Below are positions 1-10,481 of a stretch of 64,000 nucleotides of DNA, piece by piece. The position numbers were made by a program, and so were the translations under genes. The notes below the pieces were generated by a model. The model was not told the origin of the DNA. It made no database searches and worked only from the letters and a program-made list of their open reading frames with translations. Where the stretch lies: NCBI GenBank assembly GCA_038049695.1, contig CP142452.1:92697501-92761500 (forward strand), in the 5' to 3' direction. Source of the DNA: Cinnamomum chago. Its lineage: Eukaryota > Streptophyta > Magnoliopsida > Laurales > Lauraceae. Each line of letters starts with the position of its first letter. The first letter of the stretch is position 1.

Positions 1-36
1 TATTCATGCAAAACAAACACCTCGTGATCCAACATT

Positions 37-184
37 GAAGACTCACTAAATCCTAAACTTCAAAATACAATTTAGCATATTATGAAAGTTGGTATTTTTT
101 TCTTATACTAAGAAAATCCCAATACCATAATTTTTGAAGACTCACTAAATCCTAAACTTTCAAAATACAATTTAGTAGATTATA
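37..184. repeat. Direct repeat of about 47 bp, two copies
   Basis: A segment beginning GAAGACTCACTAAATCCTAA and ending around CAATTTAG occurs at about 37-83 and again at about 137-184, with one small indel. The surroundings (1-644) are AT-rich and I see no gene in them. The repeat is probably a local duplication or a transposon remnant. Confidence 0.7.
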
Positions 185-644
185 TAATTTTTTAGTAAGC
201 ATAATATCATGGTTGAGTCTCTTAATAATATCGGGCCTACAGTTAGACCGAGCACCCAATTCAATAATTTTATTTTAATTTTTAATGATGCTTAAAAAAT
301 AATTTTTATTGAAAAATTAATTTTATTTTATTTTTTAATACATCTCACTGGCTAGGCACTTACCAAACCCTTGAATGCTAAGACCAGACAAAAAGATTTT
401 TTTTTTCTATCATAATGCAACTTGTTCTTGATAATAGCGGGCTGGTGGTTGTAATCAAGAGCATAGTAGGTTACTGAAACAATGATTAAAATATAACAAT
501 GTCTTCGTTTGGCATAAGATACAAATATGATAGAAGATCACACCATAACAGCCAAGGGCTTTTAGCTTATAATAAGAAAGTTGGTAATTTTTTTTTCTCT
601 AACTGGGCTAAATAAGCAGAGTTCCCTGTTCATGCAGGTGGCTT

Positions 645-1240
645 ATGATCTACTACAACTTCCTTTCTCTTTCTGAACCATCTCACTATTTCTTTCTTCT
701 CTACCTCTCCTCCTCTCCATTTCCATTTTGGTTCTCTTTCTTCTCTACCTCTCTTCCTCTCCATTCCTGCCGTTTTCCTCCCCCCCCCCCTTTCTCTCTC
801 TCCACCGATGCTCTACCCACCCTCTCTCTTTGCCACACACTCTCTCTCTCCCCCTCCACAAACCGAGCCCATCTCACTCTCTGCCATTCTCTCTCTCTAT
901 CTCTCTGCAACCTCCTCTCCCTCTCACTCCACCCCACCCTCTATCACTCTCTATCTCTCTCTCTGCAACCTCCTCTCCCTCTCACTCCGCCCTACCCTCT
1001 CTCTGCCCACTCTCTCTCTCTCTCTCTCCACAAACCGAGCCCATCTCACTCTCTGCCATTCTCTCTCACTCTCTATCTCTCTCTCTTTGCAACCTCCTCT
1101 CCCTCTCACTCCGCCCCACCCTCTCTCACCCTCTATCTCTCTCTCTGCAACCTCCTCTCCCTCTCACTCCGCCCCACCCTCTCTCTCTCTCTCTCTATCT
1201 CTCTCTTTGCAACCTCCTCTCCCTCTCACTTCCTAAAGCT
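645..1240. repeat. CT-rich minisatellite
   Basis: About 600 bp of pyrimidine-rich DNA. A module with the core AACCTCCTCTCCCTCTCACT recurs at about 907, 966, 1089, 1148 and 1209, separated by CTCTCTATCTCTCT-type microsatellite. A second module, ACAAACCGAGCCCATCTCAC, occurs twice (about 857 and 1028). All three plus frames stay open only because the repeat is Ser/Leu/Pro-coding low-complexity sequence. I do not regard the translations as genes. Confidence 0.85.
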
Positions 1241-1380
1241 CAAAACAGTTTCTCTATTTCACTGTCTTTTTCAAACTTTGTCATTCATAAACATACATTT
1301 CGAACAGATGCATGCATAGCAAATCACAAAGATCCCAGTAACGAACATATTTGAACAAAAACAATTCACTATAACACAAA

Positions 1381-1459
1381 AAGAATGAAACAAAGTACTA
1401 TCATATACAGAGAAGTGAACATAGAAAGAATGAAACAAAATACTATCATATACAGAGAA
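1381..1459. repeat. Tandem duplication, 44-bp period
   Basis: The 35-bp string starting AAGAATGAAACAAAGTACTA is repeated once, 44 bp downstream, with one base change. Nothing else was recognised between 1240 and 2010. A short minus-strand reading frame at about 1500-1680 has no recognisable similarity. Confidence 0.8.
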
Positions 1460-2018
1460 GCGTACCTATGTCAGAACATCCCATGTAAGTTTATTCTTCC
1501 TATTGATTGAGATCCATATCATGAGAGAGAGGTTCTGGTTTGAAGTAAATCGCAGTTGCTAGCCGCTCCGAGTCGTAGACGCCTGCTTAAGGAAACCGTC
1601 GTTCTCCATTCTTTTGATGAAATGGTAGAGGAGAGAGAGAGCAAGTAGTAAGAAGCATGTTGTTGCCGTTTTTGCTCCATTTAGTTGGGTTCAGTTACGA
1701 AAGAGTGGGGAGTGGTGGGGAGTGGGGATGAAGTAGAGGGATGTTGAAGTGGGTGTGACAACTGTTCTTTTATTTAAGAGAGGGCAGTGGATGTTGGATG
1801 GAGACCTGTCCCAAAGTGTCTTAGAAAATTAAGATTGTTAAAATGGAGGGATGTGGTTAAATGCAGGAAAAAACATTCCCTTAGTATATCAGATTGGCCC
1901 TTGCCCCAACTGTTGCTCATTTCTTTTTTCTTTTCCCCTAACTTCATTTCAAACGTCGTGACACACGCAGATAGACTAATCGATCTTCATTTAGAGTAGA
2001 GTAAGCTGCACCTATGAA

Positions 2019-2507
2019 CAGTGGCAGACCAAGGATTTTCATTTAGGTGGGACGGACGATGGTCAATTAAAAATTGAAAATGTCATAATTAATACTAACT
2101 ACCAATAATCTTCACTTATTGCATGGTTTAAAAAAGATATATATATTTTTTTGTTTTCTTGAAAAATTAAGTATCAAGAACTCAAACCCTGCTACTAAAC
2201 AATTTATTGCTTCCCCACATATTGTGTAACAGTATAGTGAGAGGGTGAACCTTTATGCTGTGTTATTGTGTTGAAGCCGAACTATATGAGGTTAGAGTGG
2301 AAGAAGCAAAACGATTGAGCGAATGGTTCTAAGGTTTTCGTTCGAGAGATCTTTGAGACTGATAGAGAAGGATGTTTTGATACCTGGGGTGAGGCGATCA
2401 CTTTATTAGAATGGGGCATAGGTCATATGGCCATGTAACTTTTAAGCCTTCTTGGATCGGACCTAGGGCGGTTCGCATAAGGTAGGTCCGCCCGCCACTC
2501 GCCACTG
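2019..2507. mobile_element. Non-autonomous hAT element with 8-bp TSD
   Basis: The element starts CAGTGGCAGACC and ends GCCACTCGCCACTG, so both termini read CAGTGGC inward. The flanks carry an exact 8-bp direct repeat, CCTATGAA (2011-2018 and 2508-2515). An 8-bp target duplication with CA-GG-type ends is the hAT signature. At 489 bp it has no transposase and must have been mobilised in trans. Confidence 0.8.
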
Positions 2508-2824
2508 CCTATGAATTCATCAATGCATAAAAGTCCAGACTAACTATTGAGCAAAACTCCTAGATTTATAACAATGATCAACCTGTGTTTATCATCCCCA
2601 GTAGAGTAAAATCTGGGCGATGCATATTCATAGAGAGTCGTCAACAGCTTCATGGAAACTCACATCCACACTTGGAAGTCTCGTTTCTCATTAAACAAAA
2701 CGCCTCTTTGAGAATTATAATAGATAAAAGGAACAACGGATGATTAAAATGGTCATTTAAAACTGTACTTTTGGGCCACCTTGTAGTATTGTTTCTCAAT
2801 TAGTGTCCCTTTTTGTTTACGTGG

Positions 2825-3494
2825 TGTGTGGGGTCGTTCTGTGCTCACGGATTTAGGTGAGGCCATCCCCCAGTCTCGCTTTACCATTGGTCTCGGTACC
2901 ACCCAAGGTCGGCCGCAACGCCATCTCGGAAAAACCATGAAGCGAGTCTAGGTGGCTACGTCACGAGTCCCGACATCGGTCAAGGCCTCTGGCCCGATCT
3001 CGGCCCCTGTCACTCAGCCATAAATGCATTGCCGTAACGGGAACGGCGAGCTGACAAGCAGAGTGGGCGCCGGACCTAGATAAGGGGCACGCCTTATCTA
3101 GAGTCATGTCCATAGGCAAGGGATGATGTTCCGATGGGACATTCCCTTTTTACCTACCCCCACTCAGGAGATAAGAGTACACTCTGATAGGACCCTCGTC
3201 CCCTCAAGGGAACAGTCCAATGATGACTTTCACGTCTATATATTGCATGAAGGAAAATCATGTAAGGTACGCAACCCGTCTCCCTCCCAGACCTCTTCTT
3301 CTCCATTCTTTTTCAGTTCCTACACTGACTTGAGCGTCGAAGGGCCTTCGGCTGCCTATAGCCAAGGGCTCTGACCTTTGTCTTTTTCCTTTCAGGTCAT
3401 TGGAGGCTCGATCCTTTCCCCTCATCTTCCCAAGATCTCCAAATCTAGAGCTTAATCCCCTAATAACCAAGTCCGTAATTTTTAGGCACTTACA
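2825..3494 (+). repeat. 5' LTR of the Tat element
   Basis: 670 bp, starting TGTGTGGGGTCG and ending GGCACTTACA. It aligns to the 3' LTR without gaps and with 24 substitutions by my count (18 transitions, 6 transversions), about 3.6% divergence. All six transversions fall in the first 200 bp. A TATA-like TATATATT lies at 3237-3244 in the expected U3 position. Confidence 0.93.
3237..3244 (+). promoter_or_regulatory. LTR TATA box
   Basis: TATATATT follows a CACGTC word and is conserved at the equivalent site in the 3' LTR (13914-13921). It is the likely core promoter for the full-length transcript, with U3 upstream and R-U5 downstream. Called from motif and position only. Confidence 0.5.
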
Positions 3495-3496
3495 GT

Positions 3497-3515
3497 TGGC
3501 GCCGTTTGTGGGAAC
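3497..3515 (+). other. Primer binding site
   Basis: TGGCGCCGTTTGTGGGAAC begins two bases after the 5' LTR. The first ten bases look complementary to a tRNA-Asp type 3' end as I recall it; the remainder diverges, so the primer identity is tentative. The TTGGCGCCG start is common in plant Ty3 elements. Confidence 0.6.
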
Positions 3516-3545
3516 AGGATCCGTGCCAAAGCCTCTATAGAAGCC

Positions 3546-5522
3546 ATGCCTCCAAAGACCAGATACGGTGGCGGAGGACCATCGAAGCCCCGAAAAGCAT
3601 CGTCCTTCCCGCTACCGGAGCAACCTTCTTTTCCGCCATTCTTGTAGCCGCAACCGTCCCAGCCGGTGCTTCCGGAACCAACCCCTGGCCTTCGTTCTGC
3701 TCTTCTTCCCCCTCCAGGACCGACCGGGGTCCCTCCCGTCAAACAGGAGCCACCAGGGGTCCCGCGCCAGAGGAGGTTCGGAGAAAAGTCGGGTGCCGCA
3801 TATGTGGAGGGCATCGTCCAGTCAGACTCTTCATCTCGGCCAATGACTACGCGCCTCCGCCAAGATAGCCGTCGTGAGACTCCTCACCACCCAAGTGAGC
3901 GCCCACGCAGGGGTCCGCAGCAGAACGCCTCCGCGTCGGATCTTCGACGGCGAGGCAAAACCCCTGTCAGAGCGAGATCCCATCAGTCCCACCATCGCAC
4001 CCACGATGATGGCCAGTCTTTTCATCAAACTCATGGAGCAAGAGATGACGACCCCCTTCTCAACGAGCTCGACGCCCAGAATCAGGTCCTCCAGGAGAAG
4101 CTAAAGGCGAATGGAAGGAGATCTCGTGCTCCGCCCCTCAGGCGACAGCCGAACCATCCGGGCGACCGAGATCTGAGGCAGGTCCTCAACAGCAGAAGAA
4201 GATATCGCTACGAGGAGGAAGGCTCGAGCAGCAGTTATCTGCCTAGTGGGATCGGGGGCCACGGTGCGAGCAAGAGTCCCCGAGACCAGATCACCAGACG
4301 GACCTCAAGGAGTTGCTGGACCACTACGTCAAGCAGGTGGTCCAGGCCCGTTTGGCCGAGATCGGGTTCGCCCGAGACCAAACTGATGAACGCGAAGAAG
4401 ACGATCAGGGCATGTCCCCCTTCTCGCAGGAGATTAAAGATTTCTCTCTCCCCGAGAGATTCAGCGTCCCGAAGTTCGTCCTCTATGACGGGGCCTCAGA
4501 CCCAGAAGCACACCTACGACATTTCACTCAGCGGATGTCGGTTTGGGGGGACGTCGGTCTCCTGAACTGTAGGGTCTTCTCGCCCAGTCTGGGCGACCTC
4601 CCACTCCAATGGTTCTGTGCCCTCCCCCCTGGGTCGGTCTCAAGCTGGCGACAGCTCCGGAGCTCATTTTTTTGGAAAGTTTCAAGCACACCGCGTCATC
4701 CCGAAGACGGGGGGCAACCTCATGGCAATCCGAATGAAAGACGGTGAGAGTATCACCACTTTCGCCAGGAGATTCTGGACGATATATAGCCAGATCACCG
4801 ACGCCAAAGACGACATCGCCATCATGTGTTTCCGACAAGGCTTACGCCCAGGGAACGAACTTCGTAAGGACCTGGTCCGGAACCCTGTCACCACGATGAA
4901 GGCGCTATTGGCGAGGGTAAATCAGTACATCGAGCAGGAAGAGGACGAAGCACACGACAAAGAACGGTTCGGACTCCCGCAGAAGGACCAAGCCTCCAAG
5001 AGAGAAGGAATGATCACCGGACCACGGTCGGATAAGAGAAGGACCTCCCGTTCTTTCTCAATCTCCTCAAGCGGCAGCAAGAGACCGAAGTTCCAGCCTC
5101 CCGAGCTTGCCGGCGACCCTTACAGAGCCATCAGCGTTGTCTTCAAGGAGCCTATTTACAGAATCATGAACAAGAATAAGGCAGAACCTAACTTCCAATG
5201 GCCACAGCCGATGAAGAGTGACCCATCCACCCGAGAACGAAGCAAGAACTGTTCCTATCACAAGCAGCACGGGCACATGACCGAGGACTGCTTTGCACTA
5301 AAGTCCCACCTGGAGAGGCTCGTCAAGGATGGGCACCTCCGGGAGTACATCAAGAAGGAAGAAAGGGTCAACGAGCTCAGCAGCGCGCTCCACCCAGTGA
5401 TGACCAGGACAGTGACGAACCCGCAGGTATCATCAACGTCATCCACCTGGCTCCCGCTCCGGGTAAGGAAAGTGTCAAGGCTCGGTCAGAGGCCAGGAGG
5501 GCCGCCCATGGCAAGCAGGTGA
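3546..5522 (+). pseudogene. Broken gag of the Tat element
   Basis: Gag would form the capsid and nucleocapsid of the virus-like particle. The likely start is the ATG at 3546 (MPPKTRYGGG), 50 bp after the primer site. A TAG at 3645-3647 interrupts it after 33 codons. The reading frame then continues to about 4254, shifts at a G5 run (4254-4258), shifts again at a T7 run (4667-4673), and shifts a third time near the AAAGGG at 5362-5367 before joining the pol frame. Recognisable parts are the retrotransposon gag core around 4440-4900 (PKFVLYDGASDP, then ITTFARRFW) and the Cys/His motif CSYHKQHGHMTEDC at about 5250, whose spacing is typical of Tat gag. The early third is Pro/Arg-rich. The product is not translatable as read. 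Confidence 0.85.
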
Positions 5523-8500
5523 TGTCGGCAGAGTTGGAAAGCGCTCCAAAAAGAGCCAAGAAGGACAAGCCCAAGATCTGGTTCTCGGACGAAGACCTGA
5601 GAGGGGTCCTGCTCCCCCACAACGACGCCCTCATCCTCACCCTACGGCTCGACAATTATACTACGAAACGCGTCCTCGTAGATCCAGGAAGCTCATTCGA
5701 AATCATCTACTACAGCTGCTTCAAGCAGCTCGGCTTGACCGAGGCCGATCTACAGGAAGCTCATGTCCCTCTGATAGGATTCAGCGCCAAGCCGGTGTAC
5801 CCCAAGGGAAGGATTACGCTGGAAGTCCGGGTAAGAGGAGCCACGAAGATGGCAGACTTCATGGTAGTGGACGCGCTTTCTCCCTACAATGTAATAATGA
5901 GGCGAAGTTGGCTGCATGCCATGGAGGCAGTGCCCTCCACCCTCCATCAAAAACTCAAGTTCCCATTAGAGAGGCCTGGAGGGTTGGTCGAGATAGTAAC
6001 CGTGTGGGGAAATCAACAGATGGCCAGAGAATGCCTCATAGCCGTAACACCTAGAGAGGTGGAACCAAAACAAGTGCATATGGCCGAATTGGAAGCCGAG
6101 ATTGAGGATGCCGGGCGGACGGCGGGGCAGAAAAGTATAGAAGAGCTCACCGAGGTTAGAATCAGTCCCGAGGACCCCGAGCGTTACTTCCTGCTGGGTA
6201 GCCAGCTCCCCGACACTGAGAGGGCCGAACTGCTAGACTTCCTACTTCTGAATAAGGATGTCTTCGCCTGGACTCCATATGAGATGCCCAGGATTGACCC
6301 CGAGGTCATGTGTCACAAGCTGAATGTGTATCCCGGTCATAAGCCCGTTATGCAGAAAGCTCGCAGGACAGGGGTCCCGCAAACAGAAGCAGTGGTCGAA
6401 GAGGTGGAAAAGCTCCTCGAGGCTGGAGCGATCCGCGAAGTACATTATCCCAAGTGGCTAGCCAACACGGTGGTAGTAAAAAAGAAGAATGGCAAATGAA
6501 GGGTCTGCGTGGACTTCACCAACCTCAAAAAAGCCTGCCCCAAGGACAGCTTCCCCCTGCCCAAGATCGACCAAATGATCGATGCCACCTCGGGACATGA
6601 CAGAATGAGCTTCTTAGACTCCTATCGAGGTTACCATCAGATCCCACTGCACAGACCTGATGAGGAAAAAACTGCATTCATAACACCTCGAGGCATCTAC
6701 TGTTACAAGGTGATGCCCTTTTGGGTTGAAAAACGCCGGGGCAACATATCAGAGGCTGGTCACGAAGATGTTTTAGAGCCAGCTCGGGAAGACGATGGAA
6801 GTCTACATTGATGACATGGTGGTCAAATCTAAAAAGTCCCAGGACCATCTGACAGACCTGCGCCAAACATTCGCCGTCCTCAGAAAGTTCCAGCTCAAAC
6901 TGAACGCTTCCAAGTGCGCGTTTGGTGTCGGGTCTGGCAAGTTCCTGGGAAGCCTGGTGACCAGAAGAGGGATTGAGGCCAATCCAGACCAGATCACAGC
7001 TATACAGGCTGTCCAGAGCCCCACTTCGGCCAAGCAAGTCCAACGACTCACAGGGATGGCTGCTGCGCTCAACTGTTTCATCAGTCGAGCACCGGACAAA
7101 TGTCTTCCCTTCTTTCAGCTCCTGAAGAAGAGTTCCAAGTTCCAATGGACCCCTGAATGTGATTTGGCACTGGACAAACTCAAGGAGTACCTCTCTTCAC
7201 CACCGCTATTGTCCACTCTGTCACAAGGGGATCTTTTCTATCTCTACCTCGCAGTCTTGGACCATGCAGTGAGCTCGGTGTTGGTTCGAGAGAACGACAA
7301 GCAGCAACACCCCATCTACTATACCAGCAAGACCCTGCTCGACGTCGAGACCAGGTATCTGCCACTCGAAAAGCTAGTGCTGGCACTCATCAGCGCCTCT
7401 CGCAAGCTCTCCCATTACTTCCAGACATATACGGTGATGGTTGTCACAGAATACCCACTCAAGTCCTTTTTTGAAAGGCGGACTTTTCTGGCCGGATCTC
7501 CAAGTGGGCCGTCGAACTGGGGCAGTTCGATATCCAATATCAACCCAGAACGGCAGTCAAAGCGCAGGTCCTAGCAGACTTCATCATCGAGTTCACTTCT
7601 CCTAGTTCGGCACCGACCTCGCTCGATACTGAACTGGGGGACTCCAAGGGCAATGATAAGGCTGAAATCGAGGCCGAGGAAGACTAGTCCTGGAAAAAAT
7701 TCTTTGAGTCAGCCTGGAAAGTCTTCGTCGACGGTTTTGCGACCTCCAGAAGGGCTGGCGCCGGCGTAGTTCTCCAAACCCCAGAAGGACTGGTCATAGA
7801 GCAAGCACTAACCCTTGATTTCAAAGCGTCAAACAATGAAGCGGAATACGAAGCACTGATCGCGGGTCTTAGCAGCGCAAAGATACTAGGGGCACGTCGA
7901 CTTGTAGTCTTCAGCGACTCCCAATTGGTAACGAACCAGCTGAGCGAAGATTATCAAGCCCGAGACGAAAGAATGGCGGCCTACCTAGCCCACACCAGGC
8001 AGCTCCTTTCCCAGTTCGAGAAAGTTGAAGTCAGGCAGATCGGTAGGGAATCCAATTGCCACGCAGACGCCCTAGCCAACTTGGCCTCGGCCGTAGAGGC
8101 AGGGAAAAGAAGAACGGTCGATGTGGGGACATTGAAAAGACCGAGCATAGAACTCCTTCCAGTTCGGCAAGTCTTGAGCACTGATCTCGGCTCGAGCTGG
8201 ATGGACCCGATCATGACATTCCTAAAAGAGGATAAGCTCCCCGAAGACAGGAATGAAGCTCACAAGGTCAGAATGAAAGCGGCTCATTTTTGACTTTCCC
8301 TAGATGAAAAACTCTATAGAAAATCCTACTCAGGACCATATCTTCAGTGCGTTCACCCAAGCAAGGTAGAAGACTTCCTCTTTGAAATTCACGAAGGAAT
8401 CTGTGGAAGCCACATCGGGGGAAGATCACTGGCATACAGAGCTATTAGCCAGGGCTATTGGTGGCCCTACATGCAGAAAGACGCCCAGCTCTACGCTAGA

Positions 8501-9436
8501 AAGTGTGAAAAATGCCAAAGATTCTCCCACTCCCTGCATCAGCCAGCTCGGGACCTGAGTCCCCTCTCCAGTCCGTGGCCCTTCGCTCAGTGGGGGCTGG
8601 ACATCGTGGGTCCTCTTCACCGCACTCCATGGAACAAAACGTGGTTGATGGTGGGCAGTAATTACTTCACAAAATGGATAGAGGCAGAGGCCTTGTCCTC
8701 CATCACCGAGCACGACACGAAGAATTTTGTGTGGAAAAACATCGTCACAAGGTTCGGGATCCCCAAAGCTCTAGTCTCGGATAACGGGACCCAGTTCGAT
8801 TCAAAACACTTCAGAAACTTCTGCCAGGAGCACGGTATCAGGAACCTTTATGCGACTCCCGCCTACCCACAGAGCAACGGGCAAGCAGAGATCTCAAACA
8901 AGGTGGTGCTGGACGGACTCAAAAAGAGGCTTGATAAAGCTAAGGGCAGATGGGTGGAAGAATTGCCGAGTGTCCTTTGGGCATACAGGACCACCCCGAG
9001 GCGATCTACTTCGGCGACTCCTTTTTCACTGGCCTATGGGATAGAGGCCGTGATCCCTCTCGAGGTCAGCCTCCCGACATTGAGAACAAACCCCTTCGAT
9101 CAAGGGCAGAACGAGATCAACCTTGCCAGAAAGCTCGACCTGGCCGAGGAACGAAGGGAAGCGGCATCCGTGCGTCTGGCCTCCTATCAGCAGCAGCTAT
9201 CCAGAGGATACAATCAGAGGGTAAAAGAGAGGAGATTCTCAGTTGGAGAACTAGTCCTAAAAAGAACACTTCCGGCAGATAGAGATCCTAATGAAGGCAA
9301 ACTCGCGCGGAATTGGCTCGGCCCCATTAAAGTGATCTCGGTCTCTCGGAGGTCGGCCTACAGACTTGAAGGGATGAATGGCAAAGCGTTGCCACGACCA
9401 TGGAATGCTGCGCATCTCAAGAAATATTACTTCTAG
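5519..9436 (+). pseudogene. Broken pol: protease, RT, RNase H, second RNase H, integrase
   Basis: Domains in order: aspartic protease (VDPGSSFEI, about 5668-5697); reverse transcriptase from about 6320 with the YIDD catalytic motif near 6801; Ty3-type RNase H at about 7140-7610 (LYLAVLDHA, TSKTL); a second, archaeal-like RNase H at about 7715-8090 (KVFVDGFA, SNNEAEYEAL, FSDSQLV, HADALANLA); integrase with a zinc motif (HEGICGSHIGG, CEKC) and D-D-E core (GLDIVGP, SDNGTQF, NGQAEI) ending at 9436. Breaks: TGA 6497, a +1 shift at 6719-6725 (TTTTGGG), TAG 6774, a shift near the T6 at 7467-7472, TAG 7685 and TGA 8291. Several stops fit TGG-to-TGA/TAG or CAG-to-TAG transitions. The integrase-containing stretch 8471-9436 is intact. 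There is no chromodomain. Confidence 0.92.
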
Positions 9437-9511
9437 TTGTATTCAAAATGATAAATCAATAACGAAGGATCCTTTGGCAGTAATCCGCCTTATGTCTTTC
9501 CAGTTATGAGC

Positions 9512-9919
9512 AAGGCTCCGGCTCTCACGCCAGCCTCTTTGAGTTCGGTCAGAGGACCAACTCCCAAAGGCTCCGGCCCTCGCGCCAGCCTCTTTGGGCT
9601 CGGTCATAGGACCAAAGGCTCCGGCTCTCACGCCAGCCTCTTTGAGTTCGGTCAGAGGACCAACTCCCAAAGGCTCTGGCTCTCACGCCAACCTCTTTGA
9701 GTTCGGTCAGAGGACCAACTCTCAAAGGCTCCGGCCCTCGCGCCAGCCTCTTTAAGTTCGGTCAGAGGACCAACTCTCAAAGGCTCCGGCCCTCGCGCCA
9801 GCCTCTTTGGGTTCGGTCAAACGACCAAAGGCTCCAGCCCTCGCGCCAGCCTCTTTGAGTTCGGTCAGAGGGCCAACTCCCCAAGGCTCCGGCTCCCGCG
9901 CTAGCCTCCTTGAAACAGG
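9512..9919 (+). repeat. 3' UTR tandem repeat of the Tat element, about 8 units
   Basis: Eight head-to-tail units with the core AAGGCTCCGGCTCTCACGCC, then AGCCTCTTTGAGTTCGGTCA. Unit starts are near 9512, 9567, 9612, 9669, 9724, 9779, 9826 and 9882. Full units are 54-57 bp; short units of about 45-48 bp lack the AACTCCC end. The array begins 75 bp after the integrase stop. Tat-lineage elements are known for hypervariable tandem repeats at this point, and these can seed satellite DNA. From 9920 to 10480 I see only non-coding 3' UTR. Confidence 0.88.
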
Positions 9920-10481
9920 CTACAGGGCCAGATAGGCTCCTCACCGCAATCTCTCAGACGACAGACCATCCCCTCAGGACATAAAAAGGGCCAAATATCT
10001 GAAGTCGCGGAACTCGGCCTGCCTGTGAGCTCAGCCCAGACCCCTCGGGTCATCTAAGGGCACGGCCCTGGCTCTCCAACAAGAAGGCCGCATCTCAGGG
10101 TGTAGTACAAACTAACTATGGTCTCTTCCTAAGATTCTACCCTCAGGAGCGTGCCATCGAAGCCTAACCATCGATCAAGATGCAACAAGGCCTGCCTAAT
10201 GAACTCGCCAACTCAGGTCATTCAGGAGATTCAAAAGCTAGAGGGGTTCCTCATCCCGAGATGGGAAGATTGGTTAAAGTCTGATTTCATTACCGACCTC
10301 AGCCACTTGCAAGTTTTGGTCATCAGGACATCCGCACACCATTGCAAGAGGAAAGAAATAAGAAAGCAGCTGGAGATTTATTTAAAAAGAAAATTCATTT
10401 TCCATTGATAGAAGAATGGTTACAGAGTCTTATACATTTCAAAAAAAAAAAAAACAAAAAAACATCAAGAAAAAGAAAATC

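Noticed and set aside
808-1354. Three overlapping long open frames in the CT-rich repeat
   Set aside because: All frames are open because the repeat lacks stop words. The translations are Ser/Leu/Pro low complexity with no start or splice context.
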